Assembly (NCBI GenBank): GCA_965213855.1
Contig: CBDCAA010000008.1
Span: 682,001-746,000 of the forward strand
Reading direction: 5' to 3'
Origin: JBBROS01 sp965213855
Lineage (GTDB): Bacteria; Pseudomonadota; Alphaproteobacteria; Acetobacterales; Acetobacteraceae
Length of the DNA stretch: 64,000 bases
The position numbers and the translations under genes are program-made. Position 1 is the first letter of the stretch, and every line of letters begins with the position of its first letter. This document shows positions 43,185 to 50,183 of the stretch, piece after piece. The notes beneath the pieces were generated by a model. It had not been told where the DNA came from. It worked only from the letters and a program-made list of their open reading frames with translations, and made no database searches.

Positions 43185-43808
43185 GTGATCGTCGCTATCG
43201 ACGGGCCGGCTTCGGCTGGGAAGGGGACGCTGGCGCGGCGGTTGGCGGTCGCGCTTGGGTTGCGGCACCTGGATACCGGGTTGCTGTACCGGGCGACGGG
43301 CCGGCTTGTGCTGGATGCGGGGGCGGACCCGGCGGACGCGGACGCGGCGGCGCGGGCGGCGGCGGCGCTGGTGGCCGAGGACCTAGCGCGGACGGATCTG
43401 CGCGGGCCGGAGGCGGACCGGGCGTCGAGCTTGGTGGCGAGGGTTCCGGCGGTGCGGGCGGCGTTGCTGGCGTTCCAGCGCCGGGTCGCGGCCGAGGGTG
43501 CTGTGCTGGATGGGCGGGACATCGGCACGGTGGTGTGCCCAGAGGCGGACGTGAAGCTGTTCGTGACGGCGGACCTTGCGGCGCGGGCGCGCCGCCGCTG
43601 GTTGGAGTTGCAAGGGAGGGGCGACCCGACACCGCTCGCTGTCGTGGAGGCGGAGATGCGGATGCGGGACGCGCAGGATGCGGGGCGGGCCACCGCGCCG
43701 CTTCGGGCGGCCGCAGATGCGGTGCTGCTCGACACGACGGCGCTGGATGCGGACGGCGCGTTCGCGCAGGCGTACCGAATTGTGCGGGAGCGGACCGGTT
43801 CTGCTTGA
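43185..43808 (+). CDS. cmk: (d)CMP kinase
   Basis: About 207 residues. P-loop DGPASAGKGTLARRLA, RHLDTGLLYRATG and VLDGRDIGTVVCPEADVKLF are family signatures. It phosphorylates CMP/dCMP to the diphosphates. GTG 43185 is preferred over an upstream TTG since GGGGAGAAG lies about 10 bases before it and the family usually starts directly with the strand before the P-loop. Between aroA and rpsA as in many alphaproteobacteria. Confidence 0.94.
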   Translation: MIVAIDGPASAGKGTLARRLAVALGLRHLDTGLLYRATGRLVLDAGADPADADAAARAAAALVAEDLARTDLRGPEADRASSLVARVPAVRAALLAFQRRVAAEGAVLDGRDIGTVVCPEADVKLFVTADLAARARRRWLELQGRGDPTPLAVVEAEMRMRDAQDAGRATAPLRAAADAVLLDTTALDADGAFAQAYRIVRERTGSA

Positions 43809-44018
43809 CTCCGCCGCGCCGGGTCGTATGTGTGCCGTCAACGCCGCGGCCTGTCTGGCCGGGGCGTTCGTTCGTTTAACCGCCTTGCGCCTGCCGGGAG
43901 ATCGCCTGGGTGGGGCAGGGTAGCCGCTTCCGGCCCTGATCGGGTGATCGTGGGGTTTGGGCGCGCATTTCGATGCAGCCGGTCCTGCCGGCCTCGTTCA
44001 CAGGAACCAACCCACCAC

Positions 44019-45770
44019 ATGGCATCCGCCTCCGCACTCCTCGACCGCCCCTCGTCTCACGTGACCGCCCCGCATGGGGCTTCCAGCCACGGCATGGAAG
44101 ACTTCGCCTCGCTCCTCGACGAAAGCATGGGCCGCGACAGCGGCTTCGAGGGCTCTGTCGTCACCGGGCGGGTCATCCGGCTGACTGAAGAATACGCCAT
44201 CGTCGACGTCGGCCTCAAAAGCGAAGGCCGCGTGGCGCTGAAGGAGTTCGGCGCCCCCGGGCAGCCGCCCGAGGTCAAGCCGGGCGACAACATCGACCTG
44301 TTCGTCGAGCGCTACGAGGACCGCGACGGCTCGATCGTGCTCAGCCGCGAGAAGGCCCGGCGCGAAGAGGCGTGGACGAACCTGGAGAAGGCGTTCGAGG
44401 CGCAGCAGCGCGTCAACGGCACGATCTATGGGCGCGTGAAGGGTGGCTTCACGGTCGATCTTGGCGGCGCGATCGCCTTCCTGCCGGGCAGCCAGGTCGA
44501 TATCCGGCCGGTGCGCGACGTCGGGCCGCTGATGGGCACGCCGCAGCCGTTTCAGATCCTGAAGATGGACCGCGCGCGCGGCAACATCGTGGTGTCGCGC
44601 CGGGCCGTGCTGGAAGAGACGCGCGCCGAGCAGCGCAGCGAACTGATCCAGGGCCTGAAGGAGGGCATGATCCTCGACGGCGTGGTCAAGAACATCACCG
44701 ACTACGGTGCCTTCGTGGACCTGGGCGGCGTCGATGGCCTGCTGCACGTGACCGACATCGCCTGGCGCCGGATCAACCACCCGAGCGAGGCGCTGCAGAT
44801 CGGCCAGGCCGTGCGGGTGCAGGTGATCCGCTTCAACAGCGAGACGCAGCGCATCAGCCTCGGCATGAAGCAGCTCGAAGCCGATCCGTGGGAGGGTGTG
44901 GCGGCGAAGTATCCGCCGGGGGCGAAGTATTCGGGCCGCGTGACGAACATCACCGACTACGGCGCCTTCGTGGAGCTGGAGCCGGGCGTCGAAGGCCTGG
45001 TGCATGTCAGCGAGATGAGCTGGACCAAGAAGAACGTGCATCCGGGCAAGATCGTCGCGACCAGTCAGGAAGTGGACGTGCTTGTGCTGGACGTGGACAG
45101 CAGCAAGCGGCGGATCTCGCTCGGCTTGAAGCAGGTGCAGCGCAACCCGTGGGAGCAGTTCCAGGACGAACACCCGGTCGGCAGCGAGGTCGAGGGCGAG
45201 GTGCGCAACATCACCGAGTTCGGGCTGTTCATCGGGCTCACGGCGGACATCGACGGCATGGTCCACATGTCCGACCTGTCGTGGGACGAACAGGGCGAGC
45301 TGGCGATCGCGAAGTATGAGAAGGGCGCGATGGTGCGCGCCAAGGTGCTCGACATCGATCCGGAGAAGGAGCGCATCAGCCTCGGCATCAAGCAGCTGCA
45401 CGATGACCCGGCGGCCGACGTACTCAGCCGCGTGAAGAAGAACGACGTGGTGACGTGCATCGTGACCGCGGTCCAGGCGAACGGCATCGAGGTGAAGGTC
45501 GACGACATCCTGACGGGCTTCATCCGCCGGGCCGAGCTGGCGCGCGACAAGAGCGAGCAGCGTCCGGACCGGTTCGCGGTGGGCGAGAAGGTCGACGCCA
45601 AGGTGACGGCGATCGACCGGGCGGCGCGGAAGCTGAGTCTCACGATCAAGGGCCGCGAGATGGAAGAGGACAAGCAGGCGATCCAGGACTTCGGGACGGC
45701 CGATAGCGGGGCCAGCCTGGGCGACATCCTGGGGGCGGCGATCCGGCGGCGGAACCAGCAGTCCGAATAG
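44019..45770 (+). CDS. rpsA: 30S ribosomal protein S1
   Basis: 583 residues with six S1/OB-fold RNA-binding repeats. Recognisable repeat phrases are GRVIRLTEEYAIVDVGLKSE, KNITDYGAFVDLGGVDGLLH and NITEFGLFIGLTADIDGMVH. S1 recruits mRNA to the ribosome and unfolds it. ATG 44019 lies behind CAGGA. About 210 non-coding bases separate it from cmk and probably hold an rpsA promoter and leader; I see no clear consensus there. Confidence 0.96.
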   Translation: MASASALLDRPSSHVTAPHGASSHGMEDFASLLDESMGRDSGFEGSVVTGRVIRLTEEYAIVDVGLKSEGRVALKEFGAPGQPPEVKPGDNIDLFVERYEDRDGSIVLSREKARREEAWTNLEKAFEAQQRVNGTIYGRVKGGFTVDLGGAIAFLPGSQVDIRPVRDVGPLMGTPQPFQILKMDRARGNIVVSRRAVLEETRAEQRSELIQGLKEGMILDGVVKNITDYGAFVDLGGVDGLLHVTDIAWRRINHPSEALQIGQAVRVQVIRFNSETQRISLGMKQLEADPWEGVAAKYPPGAKYSGRVTNITDYGAFVELEPGVEGLVHVSEMSWTKKNVHPGKIVATSQEVDVLVLDVDSSKRRISLGLKQVQRNPWEQFQDEHPVGSEVEGEVRNITEFGLFIGLTADIDGMVHMSDLSWDEQGELAIAKYEKGAMVRAKVLDIDPEKERISLGIKQLHDDPAADVLSRVKKNDVVTCIVTAVQANGIEVKVDDILTGFIRRAELARDKSEQRPDRFAVGEKVDAKVTAIDRAARKLSLTIKGREMEEDKQAIQDFGTADSGASLGDILGAAIRRRNQQSE

Positions 45771-46690
45771 TGTCGCTGGAAACCGACCTTCTGCTGGACA
45801 GGCGGCGCCTCAAGCGCCGCCTGAACTTTTGGCGGGTGCTGGCGGTGCTGGCGTTCGTTGCCGCGTTGCTGGTGGCGGCCGTGCCGGGCGTACGCGGCGG
45901 CGGGCCACACGTGGCGCGGCTGAACGTCCGCGGCGTGATCACCGAGGATCACAGGCTGCTCGATGCCGTCGAGCGGCTCGGGCGGGACGGCAGCGTGCGG
46001 GCGGTGGTGGTCGCAATCGACAGCCCCGGCGGCTCGGTGGCGGGCGGCGAGAGCCTGCGGGCGGCGTTGCTTCGGGTCGCGGCGCAGAAGCCTGTGGTGA
46101 CGGTCATGGAGGGGACGGCGGCGTCGGCGGGCTACATGATCGCACTGCCGGCGGCCCGGATCTTCGCGCGGGACGCGACGCTGACGGGCTCGATCGGTGT
46201 CATCCTGCAAACGGGCGAAGTCTCGGGGCTGCTGGGCAAGTTGGGGGTGAGCGCGGACGCGATCACGTCCGGGCCGCTGAAGGACCAGCCGAGCGCCACG
46301 CGGCCATTGACCGACGAGGGCCGGGCTTACCTGCATGGGCTGGTGGACGACCTGTTCGACCAGTTCGTGACGATGGTGGCCGATGGCCGGCACATGGAGA
46401 AGGCGCGGGTGCGCGAATTGGCGGATGGGCGGGCCTATACCGGGCGTCAGGCACTGGCGCTGGGCCTGGTGGACCAGATCGGCGGCGAGGCGGATGCGCG
46501 GGCGTGGCTTGCCAAGGAGAAGCAGGTCTCCGACGGCTTGCCGATCCGGGACGTGCGCCCGGGTTCGTTCGTGGAGCGAGCGACCGGGGCGGCCATGGGC
46601 GGTTTGCTGGACCGTGTTGCGGTCATGTTTTCGGGCGAGACCGTGCGGTCCGGCGCTTGGGCGATCTGGCAAGGTGGCAGCGCCCGTTGA
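45770..46690 (+). CDS. sppA: signal peptide peptidase SppA
   Basis: 306 residues, GTG start overlapping the rpsA stop (TAGTG). One membrane helix (about 22-40) followed by a periplasmic serine protease with a Ser/Lys dyad: S119 in GTAASAGYMIAL and K171 in SGPLKDQPS. It degrades cleaved signal peptides. The single-domain length fits the short bacterial SppA form. Confidence 0.94.
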   Translation: MSLETDLLLDRRRLKRRLNFWRVLAVLAFVAALLVAAVPGVRGGGPHVARLNVRGVITEDHRLLDAVERLGRDGSVRAVVVAIDSPGGSVAGGESLRAALLRVAAQKPVVTVMEGTAASAGYMIALPAARIFARDATLTGSIGVILQTGEVSGLLGKLGVSADAITSGPLKDQPSATRPLTDEGRAYLHGLVDDLFDQFVTMVADGRHMEKARVRELADGRAYTGRQALALGLVDQIGGEADARAWLAKEKQVSDGLPIRDVRPGSFVERATGAAMGGLLDRVAVMFSGETVRSGAWAIWQGGSAR

Positions 46691-46742
46691 GGCGTGTCTG
46701 ACTCCAGGGCAGGCGGTCGCCCCAGGGCCGGGCGCGGGTTCC

Positions 46743-46771
46743 TTGACGCACTGGGCGGGGCGGGGGCATTC
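46743..46771 (+). promoter_or_regulatory. candidate promoter for ihfB
   Basis: TTGACG at 46743-46748, then after about 17 bases a weak -10 (GCATTC or CATTCT, around 46766-46772). It lies about 40 bases upstream of the ihfB start, in the only sizeable gap of this block. Consensus match only. Confidence 0.35.
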
Positions 46772-46808
46772 TGCTGGAACAACTGCGAAGATCAGCGAAG
46801 ACGAAACA

Positions 46809-47138
46809 ATGACAAAGTCAGAGCTGATTTCTGAACTCGCTGCGGCCAATCCACACCTGACGAGTCGGGATGTCGAGCTGATCGTCGGGACCATCTTCGA
46901 CGAGATTACGGCTGCCTTGGCGCGCGGCGCTCGGGTCGAGTTGCGGGGGTTCGGCGCCTTCACCGTCAAGCGCCGCGATGCGCGCACGGGGCGCAATCCG
47001 CGCACCGGCGAGGCGGTTCCGGTCGACGAGAAGGCGGTGCCGTTCTTCAAGGCCGGCAAGGACCTGCGCGAACGAGTGAACCGCGGCCCGGTGAAGTCGG
47101 GCCGCGCGGCGGCGCGGCCCGAGCGGGCGAGCGCATAG
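46809..47138 (+). CDS. ihfB: integration host factor subunit beta
   Basis: 109 residues. The HU/IHF fold shows MTKSELISELAAANPHL at the N-terminus, VELRGFGAFTVKRRDARTGRNPRTGE in the DNA-gripping arm (proline at the tip) and VPFFKAGKDLRERVN. A basic/alanine-rich tail is added at the end. IHF bends DNA in recombination, replication and transcription. The subunit alpha gene is not in the window. Confidence 0.95.
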   Translation: MTKSELISELAAANPHLTSRDVELIVGTIFDEITAALARGARVELRGFGAFTVKRRDARTGRNPRTGEAVPVDEKAVPFFKAGKDLRERVNRGPVKSGRAAARPERASA

Positions 47139-47148
47139 GGCGAGCGCC

Positions 47149-47511
47149 ATGATCCGGACTTTGATTGCGATCCCGTTGATCGTGGTGCTGATTGCGTTCG
47201 CGCTGTCGAACCAGCAGCCGGTCAGGCTAGGCATCTGGCCGACCGACATCCTCGTGGATGTGCCGCTGTCCGTGGCGGTGCTGGTGGCGGCGGCCGTGTT
47301 CTTCGTGGTCGGCGCGTTCATGACCTGGACGACGGTGGTGGCGCAGCGGACGCGGGCGCGGCGGGCGGAGCGCCAGGCGCGTGACCTGCGGGCGCAGGTC
47401 GATACGTACCGGCAAATGCAGCGGCCGGCGCCCGGCCTGGGTGCGGACAGGCTGGGTGCGCCCGGGCTGGGTGCGGACGGGCGGAGCGTGGCGCTGCTGC
47501 CACCGGGCTGA
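47149..47511 (+). CDS. lapA: LapA-domain (lipopolysaccharide assembly protein A-like) membrane protein
   Basis: 120 residues with two membrane helices (about 4-20 and 40-62) and the LapA signature ALSNQQPVRLGIWP. In E. coli LapA/LapB balance LpxC stability and LPS assembly. After the second helix there is a short coiled-coil-like basic stretch, then three copies of a five-residue unit (GLGAD-RLGAP-GLGAD). Gene order after ihfB is standard. Confidence 0.88.
   Translation: MIRTLIAIPLIVVLIAFALSNQQPVRLGIWPTDILVDVPLSVAVLVAAAVFFVVGAFMTWTTVVAQRTRARRAERQARDLRAQVDTYRQMQRPAPGLGADRLGAPGLGADGRSVALLPPG
47434..47478 (+). repeat. three tandem 15-base units in the lapA 3' end
   Basis: Three in-frame copies of a 15-base unit with the shared core CTGGGTGCG, encoding xLGAx three times. 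The copies are nearly identical, pointing to recent slippage or duplication. In-frame gain or loss would change tail length without breaking the protein. Confidence 0.75.
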
Positions 47512-47521
47512 CCGCACGGTT

Positions 47522-48148
47522 GTGACAGAGGTCAAGATCTGCGGCGTGACCGATGCGCCTGGTATGGACGCTGTCGCGGAGTCGGGGGCCGAGTGGGTGG
47601 GGTTCAACTTCTTCCCGCCGTCGCCGCGGTTTGTGACGCATGCTGTCGCGGCGGCGCTTTCGGGCCGCCATCCCGACGGCCCCCGGCCCGTTGTGCTCCT
47701 GGTCGATCCGTCGGATGACGATGTCGCTGCGGCCCTTGCCGCTATACCGCTTGCCGGGTTGCAGGTGCATGCATCGCTCGACCGTGCCGCCGCCATACAG
47801 GCGCGATTCAGCGTGCCGGTCTGGCATGCGGTCGGAGTTGCGGCGGCGGCAGACCTGCCGTCGGCTGCGGCAGGCGTGTCGCGCCTGTTGCTGGACCGGA
47901 AGGCCCCGCCCGGCGCCGCACTGCCGGGAGGGAATGCCGAGGCGTTCGACTGGTCGGTGCTACGCGGCTGGCCGGCGCCGGCGCCGTGGGTCCTTGCCGG
48001 GGGGCTGACGCCCGGGACGGTGGGCGATGCCATCCGGCAGACGTGTGCCTTGGCAGTCGACGTCTCGTCGGGGGTGGAGCGAGCCCGGGGCATCAAGGAT
48101 CCCGAGCTGATCCGGGCATTCGTCGCGGCTGTTCGGGCGGCTGGCTGA
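47522..48148 (+). CDS. trpF: phosphoribosylanthranilate isomerase
   Basis: 208 residues, a TIM barrel of tryptophan biosynthesis converting PRA to CdRP. Motifs: VKICGVTD (catalytic Cys), GAEWVGFNFFPPSPRFV, LAGGLTPGTVGDAI and VDVSSGVERARGIKDPELI. GTG 47522 starts ten bases after the lapA stop. trpB/trpA, often next, are not found here; a LysR gene follows in the opposite direction. Confidence 0.95.
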   Translation: MTEVKICGVTDAPGMDAVAESGAEWVGFNFFPPSPRFVTHAVAAALSGRHPDGPRPVVLLVDPSDDDVAAALAAIPLAGLQVHASLDRAAAIQARFSVPVWHAVGVAAAADLPSAAAGVSRLLLDRKAPPGAALPGGNAEAFDWSVLRGWPAPAPWVLAGGLTPGTVGDAIRQTCALAVDVSSGVERARGIKDPELIRAFVAAVRAAG

Positions 48149-48155
48149 TAGCAAG

Positions 48156-48188
48156 CGGGCTTTGATCCCGGCTCGTCGCTGAAGCCCG
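48156..48188. terminator. possible terminator after trpF
   Basis: Inverted repeat CGGGCTT (48156-48162) and AAGCCCG (48182-48188) with a 19-base loop, placed just after the trpF stop and before the convergent LysR gene. Weak candidate without a T-run. Confidence 0.3.
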
Positions 48189-48281
48189 GCCCACCTCGCA
48201 CCGCTGACAGGGTCGTCGGGTGGCCTCCAGCCCATCGCCACGGGTCGACGGACACGTCGGTCAGCATGGATCGGTGCGGCA

Positions 48282-49310
48282 TCAGAGCAGTTCGGCGACC
48301 TCGATAATGAGGCCGCGCAGCCACTCGGCCCCGGCTGTCGCGCCGTGGCCGCGGTGCCAGACCATCGAGATCGGCACAGCCGGCGACTCATAGGGCGGGT
48401 CGAACAAGGTGAGGCCGAAATGGTCGGCAAAGGTGCGGGCCATCCGCTCTGGCACCAGCGCGGCCAGGTCGCTCTCGCTGGCAACGGCCATCGCGGCATA
48501 AGTGTCGGGGATCGTCAGCCGGACAGGGGGCGAGGCGCCCATGGTCGCCATCGCGCGGGCCAGGGCGCCGTCGTCGTCCTGGATCGCGCGCCGGTCGAGC
48601 CCGCGGCCGGCTGTCGGCAAGTCGGTCTCATTCGCTTCGTCGTCGGATAGCAAGCGGGTCAGGTGCGGCAGGCTTGCGAGGCGCTCGAGGGTGAGCGGCC
48701 CTTTGGCGGCCTGGTCTGTCCGCATCGCCCAGACATGCCGCTCATGCAGGAGATCGTGCACGGCGAACCGCTCGGGGATGCGACGATAACTGGCGATGAC
48801 GAGGTCCAGGCGGTTGGTATCCAACGCGTCGGTGACGCCGGCGACTCCGGGTTTGACGCTCAGCTCGACCGAGGGCGCGCGCAACCGGACCTGGGCGATG
48901 ACGCGTGGCAGCAGAATGGCGCGGGCATAGGGGTCGGCCGCGAGGCTGAACCGGCTTTCGGCGGTCGCCGGGTCGAAGCTGGTGTCGGCGAGGGCGGCCA
49001 TAAGGTTGGCCAATGCGGCGCGCAACCGCGGGCCGATCTCCCGCGCCTTCGTGGTCGGCGTCATCCCGTCCGGCGTGCGGTGGAAGAGATCGTCGCCGAG
49101 CAGCTCGCGCAGGCGGTGGAGCGCGTGGCTGATCGCGGATTGGGTTACACCGAGCCGGAGGCCGGCGCGGGTCGTGCTCCGCTCCTCGTGCAGCGCGTCG
49201 AACACCCGCAACAGGTTGAGGTCCAGCGTCGCGAGCTTCAGGGGTTGCCGCACTCGTGGTGCATCGGCCCGGGATGAGCGCGCTTCATAAGGGGGCTGAC
49301 GAGGAATCAT
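48282..49310 (-). CDS. LysR family transcriptional regulator
   Basis: 342 residues from ATG 49310, or 323 from GTG 49253; neither has a strong ribosome-binding site. The N-terminal helix-turn-helix reads LDLNLLRVFDALHEERSTTR followed by LGVTQSAISHALHRLRELLGD. The C-terminal effector-binding domain is the usual LysR size. The LNLLRVFDAL start and SAISHALHRLRE resemble the NodD/SyrM-like branch. Ligand and targets unknown. It is divergent from a small lipoprotein gene. Confidence 0.9.
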   Translation of the reverse strand: MIPRQPPYEARSSRADAPRVRQPLKLATLDLNLLRVFDALHEERSTTRAGLRLGVTQSAISHALHRLRELLGDDLFHRTPDGMTPTTKAREIGPRLRAALANLMAALADTSFDPATAESRFSLAADPYARAILLPRVIAQVRLRAPSVELSVKPGVAGVTDALDTNRLDLVIASYRRIPERFAVHDLLHERHVWAMRTDQAAKGPLTLERLASLPHLTRLLSDDEANETDLPTAGRGLDRRAIQDDDGALARAMATMGASPPVRLTIPDTYAAMAVASESDLAALVPERMARTFADHFGLTLFDPPYESPAVPISMVWHRGHGATAGAEWLRGLIIEVAELL

Positions 49311-49402
49311 TGGAATTGGGAAATCGCGTGACTCATGTCTGGGATGGCTCGGGACCTTTGGCGGACCCGGGCACTGGTCCGATAAGAATAGGAGAGTCCG
49401 CA

Positions 49403-49747
49403 ATGCGCAACGTGCTTTTGGTCGGAACGGTGTTGTTGGCGGCCGGCTGCTCGATGCAGCAACCGGCGCCGGCACAGGTCTCGTGGGCCTACGGGGCCGG
49501 CAATGGCGATGGCGTGAGTTATTCTGGCCCTCAGCCAGTTTATCAGCGCGCTTATGGGCTGGGCAACGGCGATGGGGTGACGAGCGGCCAAACGGCGAAG
49601 ACGCAGTTCTCCTATGGTGCCGAGAACCAGTCGGGATCGATGGTGCAGTTCGCGCCGCCGCCGACGGTGACGGCTTCGCCGATCGTTCCGCAGAACACGC
49701 CAGCCGGAACGCCGACGCCGCAAACGGCCGCGGGCAACCACACCTGA
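49403..49747 (+). CDS. small repeat-bearing lipoprotein
   Basis: 114 residues; a strong AGGAG precedes the ATG. The lipobox LLAAGC (Cys16) marks it as an outer- or inner-membrane lipoprotein. The mature part is low-complexity and contains two copies of YGxGNGDGV (AYGAGNGDGVSYS and AYGLGNGDGVTSG), a third looser copy (SYGAENQSG), then a proline/threonine-rich tail. No known family recognised. A strong hairpin follows immediately. Confidence 0.8.
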   Translation: MRNVLLVGTVLLAAGCSMQQPAPAQVSWAYGAGNGDGVSYSGPQPVYQRAYGLGNGDGVTSGQTAKTQFSYGAENQSGSMVQFAPPPTVTASPIVPQNTPAGTPTPQTAAGNHT

Positions 49748-49756
49748 CTGACTCAA

Positions 49757-49788
49757 GGCCGCCGGTTGGCGATAGCCAGCCGGCGGCC
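49757..49788 (+). terminator. strong hairpin after the lipoprotein gene
   Basis: Arms of 14 bases (49757-49770 and 49775-49788) pair with one G-U around a GATA loop, starting 10 bases after the lipoprotein stop. No T-run follows directly (CGCTGCTCGAAAT). Most likely a transcription terminator or mRNA-stabilising stem. Confidence 0.65.
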
Positions 49789-49841
49789 GCTGCTCGAAAT
49801 ACACTGACCGGGCGGCCACGGTGCTCGCGCGTGGTGCCAGG

Positions 49842-50087
49842 ATGACCAGCACCGATTGGGCGTGGCTCTTGCCCGCTGCCCTCGCGGCGACTGTGGCGGG
49901 TGGTGCTCCCGGCTCCGTCGTGCCGCGGCCCGTGTGCCAGCCGAACACAACGGCCGCGCTGAACCAGTGTGAGCTCGACCGGATTAATCCGCGCACCACA
50001 GGCACCGTGCCACTCTTCATGGGGGCGCCGCTCATGCGCCAGTCGGTGCAAGCGGTCCGGGATGGGTCCGGTCCGACCATTCGTTGA
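49842..50087 (+). CDS. possible small secreted protein, doubtful
   Basis: An 81-residue frame starting MTSTDWAWLLPAALAATVAG, which looks like a signal peptide, followed by about 60 residues with two cysteines (PRPVCQPN, LNQCELDR) and MGAPLMRQSVQ. No good ribosome-binding site and no family match. It may be real, but a chance frame cannot be excluded. Confidence 0.35.
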   Translation: MTSTDWAWLLPAALAATVAGGAPGSVVPRPVCQPNTTAALNQCELDRINPRTTGTVPLFMGAPLMRQSVQAVRDGSGPTIR

Positions 50088-50129
50088 ACCAGCCCTGAAT
50101 CACCGCTAGCCAGTCGGCTCGCTCGCCAG

Positions 50130-50157
50130 TTGAAACGCGGCTGTGTCCGCGGCATAT
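50130..50157 (+). promoter_or_regulatory. candidate RpoH (heat-shock) promoter of htpG
   Basis: TTGAAA at 50130-50135, a 14-base spacer and CGGCATAT at 50150-50157. This matches the sigma-32 pattern (CTTGAAA, 11-16 bases, CCCCATnT) at most positions. Transcription would begin about 20 bases before the htpG start codon. Confidence 0.5.
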
Positions 50158-50183
50158 CGCGCGTGTTGGACCACGAGGGGCGA

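Larger units (their letters stand above)
49789..50183 (+). other. sparse region between lipoprotein hairpin and htpG
   Basis: About 395 bases with low gene density. It holds one doubtful small frame (49842-50087, described separately) and, near its end, a heat-shock-type promoter candidate for htpG. I see no RNA gene. Confidence 0.5.

Noticed and set aside
45065..47059. 664-codon minus-strand frame over rpsA, sppA and ihfB
   Set aside because: It runs antisense to three well-recognised genes and has a Ser/Arg/Pro-biased shadow composition.
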